DNA of 64,000 bases from Fundicoccus_A sp052115865 (lineage in GTDB: Bacteria > Bacillota > Bacilli > Lactobacillales > Aerococcaceae). Of this stretch, positions 24,632 through 34,188 are shown piece by piece; positions within the stretch are counted from its first letter, which is position 1; every line of letters begins with the position of its first letter. Made by a program: the position numbers and the translations under genes. The stretch lies in NCBI RefSeq assembly GCF_052115865.1, contig NZ_JBQKME010000002.1, positions 231,564-295,563 on the forward strand. Direction: 5' to 3'. Under the pieces are notes generated by a model, which searched no databases, was not told where the DNA came from, and saw only the letters and a list, made by a program, of their open reading frames with translations.

Positions 24632-27457
24632 TTACTCACCAGCATGTACAACTTCTTTCTCCACTAAATTATTGCTTACACTCAAATCAATTCGTTGTTC
24701 ATCCTTAAAGGATTCTTTAGCTTGTTGGTCGAATGTAAAGAATAAAATTTGAATCTCTTCACTCATTTTTTCAAGGACTTGATACATACTTGTCTTACGG
24801 AAATCATCAAAATTAACAAATGCATCATCGATAATAATCGGCATCTTAACCATACCCGTTGCACTCAATACAAAAGCTAAACGTAGAGCAACATAAAGCT
24901 GCTCCAAAGTTCCTTGTGATAATTCATGTGGTTCAAATAAAATATCACTGAATTGTTTAACTTTGATTCCTGTTTTATTTAATTTAATTTGGGTGTAACG
25001 GCCATAATTTAGGGTTGCAAATAATTCATTGGCTAATTCATTCATTTCAGGAACTGGATTATCTAAACCTTGACGTAATGTTAATTGGATTAACTCCATG
25101 GCGACACGCTTACGTCCCCATTCAGCAATAGCTGTTTTAATTTCCTCTTTTTTGTTTTCCAATTCTTGACTGAGTTCTTGCGAAGTACCATCTTGTTCTA
25201 ATTGTTGAATTTCAACCGATAAGTTAGCTCGCTCATTTTGATGTGGCGTTAGCCGCTCTTTTGTTACTACTAGTTGATTTTCTAACTTCTGCATCAAGAG
25301 TGTTAGCTCCTGTTTGTTAGACACTTGTTCTAATGCTTCTTCATAACCTACCATTTGTTCTTGATACATTTTATGTTTAGATTGAAGTTCAACAATACGT
25401 TCATTTACCTCTACTTTTTGATGAAACTCAACTTCATTATGACTATCAGCATCTCTTAAAATATTTTGAATCACTTCATTTGTCTGCTTAATCGTCTGTT
25501 CAAGTTCACTGATAGATTTTTCAGTCGATTGAATTTTCTCTCGAATGATATTTCCGCGTTCTTGTGTTCGCGATAAGGATACTTCAATATCCTCAACATG
25601 GCGGATTAAAAGTCGTATCGAATCATCGTTTGAAGGGAATCTTTTTAAGAGGTCAGCAATAGATTCCTTCCAAGCATTAGTTTGTTGTTCTAATGTTTCT
25701 TTTTCTGCTTCTAGTAAAGTGCGTTTATCCTTTGCTTCAAAGTACTGCTTGGCAGGGTTTGTTTTTAATATAATTTCAGGATCTGCTGTTGGGTAAAAGC
25801 CAATTTCAACTAACCAATGTTTTTGATCACGAACATTATTTTCAATTTCAGCATCAATTTGATTAATTATGTCATCACGATGGTTGATTTGAATGCCTAG
25901 TTGATTGATTTGTTCTTTGTATTGATTCTCTTGCTCCCTTAGCTCAGAAATTTTACTGACGATGGGACTTTCTTTAAAGGCTTTAAATTCTTTACGATGC
26001 TTAATAAAAACTGCAAAAGTCATGATTAATCCAACGATTGCTACAACAGCCCCTATAATTAAATTCATTCGACTTGAATTATTGAAACTTAAAATCCCAA
26101 CAAATACACCTACAACAATAAAGATTAAACCAATAAAATAATTTTTAAGGCTGGTTTCTTCCATTAGTTTGGCTTCATCATTGATTCGTTGATTCTCTAA
26201 TTTTGCCGCTTGCGAACGGACAACAGCCGTAAAATTCTGTTGGTCTTTACGGTGATCCAAAAACGCTCTTCGTTCACCAAAAATATTTTCGCGTTGACTC
26301 TTCAAGTCATCAATATTCGCCTGGATACTTAATCCATCTTCTAATTTCTCATCATATTCGACAGACTGCGTTATTTTTTCAGGATAAAACTGACCTCTTT
26401 GAGCCAATTCATTCATCATATGATTTTGTTCTTTAATCCGATCAATCGTTTGCTCTAGTTTGGATTGAACTTCCTTTATCTTTTGCGCATCTGCTTTCCA
26501 TTGTCGGCGTTCGTCTTGATGACTCACTGCCCAGTTATAGCGAGTCAAGGTATTTATTTCATCATTGAAGTGATTGATTCTCTCTTTCAATTGGATGATG
26601 GATGTTTGATTTTGCTGATTCATTCTTAAACTATCATCTAATGTCGAAATTGAATCTTTTTCAATCGGGGTATAAACCAACTCATCTAATTCGCGCATAA
26701 CCGTTTTATCTTTAATAAAAATATCATAGCGACTAATTAATTTATCTAATTCTCGAATTTCCTTCTCAAGTTGAGTGATCTCTTGATTAATTTCATTTAC
26801 GAAATCTTCTTGTCTTTTTTGTTGATCCACTAAACTAGTGTAACGATGCATATTTTTTGTTACAACTTCAAGTCTCGCTGCTAAACTATCGTACTCAGTC
26901 AACAATTGATTTAAATATCGGTTAGTCGCTTGGGGACGATACATGTCATTGGTTTCTTTTTCGAATTTTTTAGCAATTTGAAGGAATTTATCGCTTCCTA
27001 TCGTTCCAATACTTAAGAAATAGTCACTTAAGCGCTCTGCATCAATATTTGCTAATTCTTGAAGATTTTGTAGATTAAAGGCATAAAAGTTATCAAACAA
27101 AACTTCGTCAAGTCCACCTAAGATTTGTTCTAAGGCAGAATTTTCTAATTCAGTTCCATCTTCTTTATAGATACGAAATACCTTACTAGTCCGCTCTACC
27201 CAAACCGTTCCAAATTGAGTATCCGTCAAACAAATCCTACCGCCATAGACATCTGAATGGTGTGGCTCATAGCGATTAACTTGATTTACTTTTTTTCTTC
27301 TCGTTGGGAAGCCGAATAGAATACTCCGAATAAACGACTGTAAGGTCGACTTACCTGCTTCATTTTTACCATAAAAAAGTTGTAAATGCTCATTAATCTC
27401 AAACCGTTGGTTGACCCATTTACCATATCCATAAATATCGAGTGTTTTAATCTTCAT
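24632..27457 (-). CDS. yhaN: YhaN, SMC/Rad50-like AAA ATPase
   Basis: 941-residue ATPase of the Rad50/SbcC class. Walker A is YGKNEAGKSTLQS near residue 35; the ABC signature region is ELSQGTLEQLYVALRLAF and Walker B IIIDDAFVNFDD near the C-terminus. Between them lie long coiled coils with a short hydrophobic stretch (about residues 460-505, two membrane-like segments), characteristic of YhaN. Start ATG 27455-27457 has GAGGAGG upstream and overlaps yhaO by 11 bases. With YhaO it probably forms an Mre11-Rad50-like nuclease complex. Confidence 0.92.
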   Translation of the reverse strand: MKIKTLDIYGYGKWVNQRFEINEHLQLFYGKNEAGKSTLQSFIRSILFGFPTRRKKVNQVNRYEPHHSDVYGGRICLTDTQFGTVWVERTSKVFRIYKEDGTELENSALEQILGGLDEVLFDNFYAFNLQNLQELANIDAERLSDYFLSIGTIGSDKFLQIAKKFEKETNDMYRPQATNRYLNQLLTEYDSLAARLEVVTKNMHRYTSLVDQQKRQEDFVNEINQEITQLEKEIRELDKLISRYDIFIKDKTVMRELDELVYTPIEKDSISTLDDSLRMNQQNQTSIIQLKERINHFNDEINTLTRYNWAVSHQDERRQWKADAQKIKEVQSKLEQTIDRIKEQNHMMNELAQRGQFYPEKITQSVEYDEKLEDGLSIQANIDDLKSQRENIFGERRAFLDHRKDQQNFTAVVRSQAAKLENQRINDEAKLMEETSLKNYFIGLIFIVVGVFVGILSFNNSSRMNLIIGAVVAIVGLIMTFAVFIKHRKEFKAFKESPIVSKISELREQENQYKEQINQLGIQINHRDDIINQIDAEIENNVRDQKHWLVEIGFYPTADPEIILKTNPAKQYFEAKDKRTLLEAEKETLEQQTNAWKESIADLLKRFPSNDDSIRLLIRHVEDIEVSLSRTQERGNIIREKIQSTEKSISELEQTIKQTNEVIQNILRDADSHNEVEFHQKVEVNERIVELQSKHKMYQEQMVGYEEALEQVSNKQELTLLMQKLENQLVVTKERLTPHQNERANLSVEIQQLEQDGTSQELSQELENKKEEIKTAIAEWGRKRVAMELIQLTLRQGLDNPVPEMNELANELFATLNYGRYTQIKLNKTGIKVKQFSDILFEPHELSQGTLEQLYVALRLAFVLSATGMVKMPIIIDDAFVNFDDFRKTSMYQVLEKMSEEIQILFFTFDQQAKESFKDEQRIDLSVSNNLVEKEVVHAGE

Positions 27458-28718
27458 GGTCAACCTCCTCAACATCAAATCCAATTGATTGGACGAGTAA
27501 TTCTTGCGCTTCTTTTATTATTTCTTCCTTTAAAGATTCATCTAGGGCAACATCACTTAAACGTGTACGCAAAATACTATGGTTGAAAACATCACTCATA
27601 ATATTTTCATACAATTGATTCGTTTCAAGTCCTGCAACAGCCTTTTGATAGCTTGCATTCAATTTAGGATCATATTGAAAAGCATCTAAAGACATTTGAC
27701 GATTGAGTTCAATTGAAACAACAACTACAAAAAAAGACTCACCTTCATAATCCGATACCACTTCAACCAATTCACCCTTTTCAACTTGTTCCTGAAGGTC
27801 AACTGGCAGTCTCTGAGCATTTTCTAAAATAATATTTAATAAATATGATTGCTGATTAGGGACTGTTTCGAGTTGATAGTTTTTAATGGCCTCATTTATT
27901 TTTTCCACTAAATCATTAGCTTGCCAACTAAGTTGACAATCAATCTCAACATTCTCATACACAATTTTGGCTAATGAAATAAACGTAGATTTAACTGGCT
28001 GATTTTTCTGTAGTTCTATGATATAAGCACCTTTATCGCCTGTTTCTAATCGATTACGCCCTTGAATGGTTCCAGAATATTGAATAAGGGGATTTTGATT
28101 TAAGGTCATCGCAAGATGAATGTGGCCTAAAGCCCAATAATCATAGTTTTTGGATAATAATTCTTGAATCGTAAAAGGAGAATAATTTGTTGGATTCGAA
28201 GTAGAACTGGATAAATCGCCATGCAATAAACCAATTGTATAATCGGTTTGACCTTGGTTAATTGGAAATTCTTCAATTTTACGTTCAGGAATCCATCGTC
28301 TATTATAAGAAAACCCATAAAATCTAATTGTTTCTTTATTTTTTAACGTAAGGTCAATATGTCCAACATCTTCACTCGTTAGTTGATGAACGTTGTTATA
28401 AGAATAAGTAATTGGTTGCTCATTTTGTATAAAATCATGATTACCATTAACTAAAACGACCGGAATATTCGCTTTATCAAGACGTTCTAGTTCTTTAGAA
28501 AAAAAGTGTTGGGCATAAATCGTTTGCTTACTAGAATCATAAATATCACCTACAATGGTTACTGCATCTACATTTTGATTGATTGCAATAGAAACACAAC
28601 GTTTAAACGCTTGGTAAGGGGCCTCTATTAGAGGTTTTTGTAGATGATTGATTTTCTTATTTAATCCTACAAATGGACTATCTAAGTGTAAATCAGCTAC
28701 ATGTAAAATTTTTACCAT
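27447..28718 (-). CDS. yhaO: YhaO, Mre11/SbcD-like metallophosphoesterase
   Basis: 423-residue DNA-nuclease-type phosphoesterase. Metal-binding motifs run in order: VADLHLDSPF, VGDIYD, VNGNHDF, LLHGD and ALGHIH. The C-terminal ~150 residues are the capping/partner-binding part. First gene of the yhaO-yhaN-yhaM cluster, overlapping yhaN, as in other Firmicutes. Confidence 0.93.
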   Translation of the reverse strand: MVKILHVADLHLDSPFVGLNKKINHLQKPLIEAPYQAFKRCVSIAINQNVDAVTIVGDIYDSSKQTIYAQHFFSKELERLDKANIPVVLVNGNHDFIQNEQPITYSYNNVHQLTSEDVGHIDLTLKNKETIRFYGFSYNRRWIPERKIEEFPINQGQTDYTIGLLHGDLSSSTSNPTNYSPFTIQELLSKNYDYWALGHIHLAMTLNQNPLIQYSGTIQGRNRLETGDKGAYIIELQKNQPVKSTFISLAKIVYENVEIDCQLSWQANDLVEKINEAIKNYQLETVPNQQSYLLNIILENAQRLPVDLQEQVEKGELVEVVSDYEGESFFVVVVSIELNRQMSLDAFQYDPKLNASYQKAVAGLETNQLYENIMSDVFNHSILRTRLSDVALDESLKEEIIKEAQELLVQSIGFDVEEVDHED

Positions 28719-28816
28719 AGATAAACTCCTTTCTTATTTTTATAGAAAAGTAAAATAGTATTAAATTTAAAAGTAATTATACTACTAAGATAGGATTATT
28801 TTTCAATTTATGAATA

Positions 28817-28863
28817 AAAAACAACTGAAAGCATATCGAAATAATCGAATGACTTCCAGCTGC
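28817..28863 (-). terminator. Terminator of the YlbF-family gene
   Basis: On the minus strand CTGGAAG.CAT.TCGA pairs with TCGATATGCTTTCAG, then a run of six T. Confidence 0.7.
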
Positions 28864-28886
28864 CTCAATAAGTTAATTAAATCCAA

Positions 28887-29246
28887 TTACGCATTATCTT
28901 GGTTCTGGTAAATTTCTTGTAGTGGTTGCGTAATTATACGATTTATATCTTCCATAACTTGACTAATTTGTTGTTCGCTTTCCATTAAAAGCTTAATCCC
29001 TTCATCTTGAGTAACCTTTACTGATAGAGCTTGAAGAGATTCAATTTCTTCTTCAGTTGGTTGCTCTCCATTCATTTGTTTCATTTGGAATGATTGAGAT
29101 ATTTCTTTAAATTCTTCGAATAAGTTATTGGATTCTTCATTCCCTCGAATTAATTGAAAGGCTTCTTTTAATTTTGCAAAAGCAGGTAACGCACGCAAGT
29201 CACGTTCTAGCTGATTCGCTGTATCATAAATATTATTTTGGGTCAT
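28887..29246 (-). CDS. YlbF/YmcA (YheA) family protein
   Basis: 119 residues, all helical, without cysteines. The pattern IYDTANQLERDLRALPAFAKLKEAFQ and the repeated ELQ/LM helices are those of the YheA/YlbF family. Bacillus YlbF and YmcA act with YaaT as an RNase Y cofactor; single-copy homologues in Lactobacillales are not well studied. The start ATG 29244-29246 is six bases after GGAGG; an 11-residue extension is rejected. Confidence 0.85.
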   Translation of the reverse strand: MTQNNIYDTANQLERDLRALPAFAKLKEAFQLIRGNEESNNLFEEFKEISQSFQMKQMNGEQPTEEEIESLQALSVKVTQDEGIKLLMESEQQISQVMEDINRIITQPLQEIYQNQDNA

Positions 29247-29334
29247 GATCTTCCTCCTATCTTCTATATATGATAGCAAAGATAGAAATAAATTGATAGG
29301 ATAAAACCAGCAAAAATAAAAGTTTTTTTTCGGT

Positions 29335-31440
29335 TTAATTAACTTGTTCGATAAAATCCGAAGCTGTCTGCCATAAGTCAGATCCTATTTCTTGAATACC
29401 ATTCCAAGCTTGTTCTAGCCAGATTGCTCCTTGGTCTAAAAAGTCATTTAAGGATTCATTCCAATTTGAACTGACAACTTCATTGGTATCAGCCTCCATT
29501 TGCGATGCATAGGTAATGCTATGACTCGTCTGTGGTGAATTTGCCATCAAATTGGTCGTTTGTATGTTAAACAGTTGCCCCATCCCAGTAGGCATTAATT
29601 CGTCTAAAGAACCATCATCAACATTATCTAAACCTGACCATGTTACAATGACAAAGTCTGGTGTGTATCCAACCATCCATCGGTCACGAGTATCCATATT
29701 TTCTTCAGACACTTCGGTACTTCCAGTTTTCCCCGCTAAGAAGCCATAATCAGGTCCTGCACCATAACCAGTCCCATATCCACCATAAGTATCAAGCATC
29801 ATACTCGTCATATCTGCTGCCACATTTGGTGTCATGACCATATGCTTCGTTGGTCGACGATTATCATAAACAACTTTTCCTTGTGCATCTTCAATATAAC
29901 GAATAAAATAACTTTCATTTCGGACCCCCCGATTAGCAAAACTTGAATAAGCATTCGCTAATTGTAGTGGCGATACCCCTTGTTGCATAGCCCCAAGCGC
30001 AAGCGTTAAACTTTGGTCTTCTTGGGCAACACGAATTCCGAATTGACCTAGTTTTTTCACCGATTCATTAATACCAAATTCATCCATTAAATATACGGCT
30101 GAAGTATTTTTACTTTGGGCTAAAGCGTAATAAAGTGGTACTTCTCCGTTTGGATCCGTTTGTAAATTATAATTTTCTGGAGCATAGTTATCAGAACCAT
30201 ACCCTTGTACCACATCAGGCACCATACTATGTATATTGTAGCCTTTTTCTAATGCTGTTGTATAAATCGCGAGTGGCTTTATCGTAGAACCTGGTGAACG
30301 ATACATGTCTGTCGCACGGTTAAATCCACGATAGACATAATCACCACGACCACCATAAACGGCCATAACGCCTCCCGTAGACGGATCAACCACAACGGAT
30401 GCACTTTGAACCAATGGTTCACCTGTACCATCATCATTAAATAACCAAGCATTATTTTCATAAGAACTATCAATAGCCCACTGATAGTTAACGTTTAAAT
30501 TCGTATAAATTTGATAGCCTTTTGAAAGCAAGTCCGCTTCAGGAATATTGGCTAAATTAACAGCTTCATTAATTACCGCATCAAAATAGAATGGATATTC
30601 ATGGCTGTCAGTCGACACATAACCATCATACATTGGAATTTCTAGGCTTTTTATATAGGCCGCATCATCAGATGTAATTTGCCCTTCATTTTCCATAACG
30701 GTTGCTATAACATTTCTTCGATCAATTGCTGCTTCATAATCATCAATCGGATTAAATAATGATGGACCTTTCAAAATACCGGTCAATACCATACTTTCGT
30801 TATAGTCCAATGTACTCGCAGAATGACCAAAATATTTCCAAGAAGCGTCTTCAACTCCCCAGACGCCATTTCCAAAATAAGAGTGATTCAAATACATCTC
30901 TAATATTTCATCTTTTGTATAGTGTTTTTCTACTTCAAGTGCTAAAAATAACTCTTTAAATTTACGTTGAAAAGTTTGATCCAAAGTTAAAAACGCATTT
31001 TTTACAAGCTGCTGGGTCAGCGTACTACCACCCCCACCAGAAGTATCGCGATTGATTAAAAGCCTCATAAAAGCCCGACCAATACCGATGGTATCAAAAC
31101 CATTGTGTTCGTAAAAACGTTTATCTTCAACCGTGACAACCGTATTTCGCATATTAGATGATATTTGATCTAAAGTGACATACGTCCCTTGTTGGGCGCT
31201 TAGTGAACCTGCGGGATCATCATCTATATCATAAACCGTCGTCGTTGATATAAGCCCGTCTTGTAAAGTCGAAACACTCGTCGTTTTCGCTATGATAACA
31301 AGATAGGATGACATTAAAAGAGCGATTGTCATACCAATAAATATGATCCACTTCGTTCCACGGTAGTAATACCAATAATGTTTAAATTTTTGCCACCATT
31401 TTTTAAAAGATGATTTGGGTTGTTCATGATTTGGTTCCAT
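29335..31440 (-). CDS. Class A penicillin-binding protein (PBP2A-type)
   Basis: 701-residue bifunctional murein synthase. Membrane anchor at residues 31-52. Glycosyltransferase domain with catalytic Glu105 in TVEDKRFYEHNG and GGSTLTQQLVKN. Transpeptidase domain with the triad S385-TIK-388, S443-KN-445 and K571-TG-573. The C-terminal ~70 residues are a hydrophilic helical tail. A single transcription unit; the downstream YlbF gene starts about 90 bases on. Confidence 0.94.
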   Translation of the reverse strand: MEPNHEQPKSSFKKWWQKFKHYWYYYRGTKWIIFIGMTIALLMSSYLVIIAKTTSVSTLQDGLISTTTVYDIDDDPAGSLSAQQGTYVTLDQISSNMRNTVVTVEDKRFYEHNGFDTIGIGRAFMRLLINRDTSGGGGSTLTQQLVKNAFLTLDQTFQRKFKELFLALEVEKHYTKDEILEMYLNHSYFGNGVWGVEDASWKYFGHSASTLDYNESMVLTGILKGPSLFNPIDDYEAAIDRRNVIATVMENEGQITSDDAAYIKSLEIPMYDGYVSTDSHEYPFYFDAVINEAVNLANIPEADLLSKGYQIYTNLNVNYQWAIDSSYENNAWLFNDDGTGEPLVQSASVVVDPSTGGVMAVYGGRGDYVYRGFNRATDMYRSPGSTIKPLAIYTTALEKGYNIHSMVPDVVQGYGSDNYAPENYNLQTDPNGEVPLYYALAQSKNTSAVYLMDEFGINESVKKLGQFGIRVAQEDQSLTLALGAMQQGVSPLQLANAYSSFANRGVRNESYFIRYIEDAQGKVVYDNRRPTKHMVMTPNVAADMTSMMLDTYGGYGTGYGAGPDYGFLAGKTGSTEVSEENMDTRDRWMVGYTPDFVIVTWSGLDNVDDGSLDELMPTGMGQLFNIQTTNLMANSPQTSHSITYASQMEADTNEVVSSNWNESLNDFLDQGAIWLEQAWNGIQEIGSDLWQTASDFIEQVN

Positions 31441-31562
31441 ATCTCAATCCAAACGCTCCCTTCCAAAATTCGATTCTTATTTATTGTATAAAAGCTAACC
31501 AACTTAAGCCTCAGCCCAAAGTTTTATTCCATTAATAAGAACTCTTGATTAACTATTTTGAA

Positions 31563-31572
31563 AATAAATATC
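31563..31572 (-). repeat. GATATTTATT word upstream of the PBP gene
   Basis: Intergenic copy; reads AAATAAATATCAAA on the plus strand. Confidence 0.55.
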
Positions 31573-31695
31573 AAATACTTCTCCTAATTATAGCGAAAGA
31601 ACTAACAGAAAAATAAAAAAAGTTGAATTTGATAGTAATATTTAATTCAAAATTAATAATCGATACAAAGTTTAAAATTTCTATCAATGAAAAAA

Positions 31696-31734
31696 TCGTA
31701 AACAACGCAACTATGGCTAGTCAGTTGTTTACGA
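31696..31734 (-). terminator. Terminator of the glycogen operon
   Basis: TCGTAAACAAC / GTTGTTTACGA, 11 bp, with a T run on the minus strand, 20 bases after the glgP stop. Confidence 0.9.
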
Positions 31735-31755
31735 AAAATCAATTTTTTGAATCAA

Positions 31756-34167
31756 CTATTGCAACACTTCTGTTTCAGGTGCAACATTCCAAATATCACT
31801 TGCATAACGCAAAATCGTATAGTCAGCAGAGAATTTACCTGACTGGGCGATATTGACGAGTGATTTTCTTGCCCATGATTTCTTATCGGCAAAGTTAGCA
31901 TCAGCCTTCATTTGAGCTTGATAGAAGCTGTGATAATCTTTCAACAAGAAATATTCATCATTATCATTCACCAGTGAGTTGAAAATATCAATCCCCTCAG
32001 ATTCAATATTCGGAATCGTCCCATCAATTAAACTATTCAAAATTCTTTGAATTTGTGGATCACGTTCATAAATATCTCTGGCACTATAGTGATGACTATC
32101 GCGTAAATTTTGGACTTCATCAGCTTTCATCCCAAATAAGAAGATTTCTTCTGGACCAACCAATTGACTAATTTCAACGTTTGCTCCATCCAATGTTGCC
32201 ATGGTCAAGGCACCATTAGCCATTAACTTCATATTGGAAGTACCTGAGGCTTCTTTACCTGCTAAAGAAATTTGTTCAGACAAATCCGCTGCAGGAATAA
32301 TCAATTCAGCTAAGGAGACAGAATAATTCTCAACAAAAACAATTTTGATTTTATCTTTAATTCGGGCATCATTATTAACTAAATCAGCTAATGCATTGAT
32401 TAATTTAATAATTTGCTTGGCATAAAAATAACTAGGTGCGGCTTTGGCTCCAAAAATAAATACACGCTTGGCTAATTTCGCTTCTGGATTATCCCGCAAT
32501 TGTAAATAACGGTCAATAATATGCATCACCTGTAAGAGCTGACGCTTATAGGCATGGAGACGTTTAATTTGAACATCAAACATCGCTTCAGGGTCTATGA
32601 CTAGTCCCATTTCTTCAGAGACATATTTGGCAAAACGCTTTTTGTTAGTTAACTTCACTTTATGCAGTTGTGTTAAAACTTCTTCGTCATCCATATGAGA
32701 TCTCAACATACGCATTTCTTTTGGTTGGAAGCGCCATTCTTCACCAATTGTTTGATCAAGCAGTTCGCTCAATGGTTCGTTAGCTAATTGAACCCAACGA
32801 CGATGCGTCACACCATTTGTTTTATTATTAAATCTAAATGGGTAAAGTGTTTTAAAATCACTTAAAGTATAACGCTCTAATATTTCCGTATGAAGCTTAG
32901 CAACACCATTCACTGAATGCGATGCGATAATGGCTAAATTAGCCATATGAACTTGATCATCTTGAATAGGCGACGTGCGGTAAGCTAATTCTGGACCATA
33001 TAATTCTGTTTTGTTGCGTAGGTGTCTTTCATTTATCTCATAAATAATTTGAGCAATTCTTGGAATTAGAGTTTCAAGCATATACACTGGCCAACGTTCC
33101 ATTGCTTCTTGTAAAATCGTATGATTAGTATAAGAAAAAGTCTTCTTAATAATATTCCAAGCTTGTTCCCATGTGAGCCCTTCATCATCTAACAGGATAC
33201 GCATTAACTCAGGAACACATAATGTTGGATGGGTATCGTTAATGTGGATGGCAACTTTCTCTGGGAATCGTGTCCAAGGCAAGTTCAAATTCTTGAAGTA
33301 TCGAACAATGGTTTGAATACCCGCACTACTCAAGAAATATTCTTGTTTCAAACGCAATAGGCGACCTTCATAGTTTGAATCATCAGGATACAATACTTCT
33401 GTAATGGAATTGATTTCTTGTCTTTGTTCACTTGTAATATACTTACTTTCTTCATCATGAGGAATTTCAGCTGAAAAAAGACGTAAATTATTTACAACAC
33501 CATTTCGATAGCCAACATGAGGTGTGTCGTAAGGCACAGCTAGTACATCAAATGTATTTTCATATTTCGGCTTCAAACGGCCATCTACTTGTTCTTCTAA
33601 CCATACATTTCCACCAAAACGAACCATAACTGCTTTCGACTCTTTTCGAACTTCCCATGGGCTAGGATTTCTTAACCAGTTTTCGGGTAATTCGATTTGA
33701 TAACCATCAATAAATTTTTGTTTAAACAAGCCATATTGATAACGAATCCCACAGCCATTACCATAAACATTGGTTGAAGCCATCGAATCCATAAAACAAG
33801 ATGCAAGGCGACCGAGACCACCATTTCCTAGGGCAGGATCCACTTCGGCATCAACGATTTTATCAAAATCTAAGCCAAGTTCTGTCAATCCTTCTTTAAC
33901 CGTATTATAAATGTTTAAATTCAAAAGATAGGTTTTAAGTTGTCGACCTGGTAAAAATTCCATCGAAAAATAATAGACTTGTTTATCTTGCTTATCAATT
34001 TTTTCTTGATTATTCTCAATCCAATAGTCTGTATAATAACCTCTCAACACTTGTCCTAATACTTGAAATTGCTCAAGAGTGCTCCCCATATGGTATTGGA
34101 TAGCATACATATCTTCAAATCGCTTTTTATAATCTCCTTTAAATGTTTCTAAATCCATTGTTTTCAT
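31756..34167 (-). CDS. glgP: Glycogen phosphorylase
   Basis: 803-residue GT35 enzyme releasing glucose-1-phosphate from glycogen. The pyridoxal-phosphate lysine lies in EASGTSNMKLMANGAL; the PLP-phosphate loop and TLDGANVEI follow, and the active site N-terminal part shows ALGNGGLGRLASCF. Start ATG follows AGGAGGAC. Last gene of glgBCDAP, 21 bases from glgA. A second, shorter phosphorylase at 47931-50213 is presumably for maltodextrin. Confidence 0.96.
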   Translation of the reverse strand: MKTMDLETFKGDYKKRFEDMYAIQYHMGSTLEQFQVLGQVLRGYYTDYWIENNQEKIDKQDKQVYYFSMEFLPGRQLKTYLLNLNIYNTVKEGLTELGLDFDKIVDAEVDPALGNGGLGRLASCFMDSMASTNVYGNGCGIRYQYGLFKQKFIDGYQIELPENWLRNPSPWEVRKESKAVMVRFGGNVWLEEQVDGRLKPKYENTFDVLAVPYDTPHVGYRNGVVNNLRLFSAEIPHDEESKYITSEQRQEINSITEVLYPDDSNYEGRLLRLKQEYFLSSAGIQTIVRYFKNLNLPWTRFPEKVAIHINDTHPTLCVPELMRILLDDEGLTWEQAWNIIKKTFSYTNHTILQEAMERWPVYMLETLIPRIAQIIYEINERHLRNKTELYGPELAYRTSPIQDDQVHMANLAIIASHSVNGVAKLHTEILERYTLSDFKTLYPFRFNNKTNGVTHRRWVQLANEPLSELLDQTIGEEWRFQPKEMRMLRSHMDDEEVLTQLHKVKLTNKKRFAKYVSEEMGLVIDPEAMFDVQIKRLHAYKRQLLQVMHIIDRYLQLRDNPEAKLAKRVFIFGAKAAPSYFYAKQIIKLINALADLVNNDARIKDKIKIVFVENYSVSLAELIIPAADLSEQISLAGKEASGTSNMKLMANGALTMATLDGANVEISQLVGPEEIFLFGMKADEVQNLRDSHHYSARDIYERDPQIQRILNSLIDGTIPNIESEGIDIFNSLVNDNDEYFLLKDYHSFYQAQMKADANFADKKSWARKSLVNIAQSGKFSADYTILRYASDIWNVAPETEVLQ

Positions 34168-34188
34168 ACGCGTCCTCCTTCATACAAT

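Larger units (their letters stand above)
31441..31755. other. 315-bp gap between pbp and glgP
   Basis: No gene. It contains the upstream region of the PBP gene (right of 31440), one GATATTTATT word at 31563-31572, and the glgP terminator. Confidence 0.5.

Noticed and set aside
31623..31856. 77-residue plus-strand frame between the PBP gene and glgP
   Set aside because: It runs through the glgP terminator into the antisense of glgP; no support.
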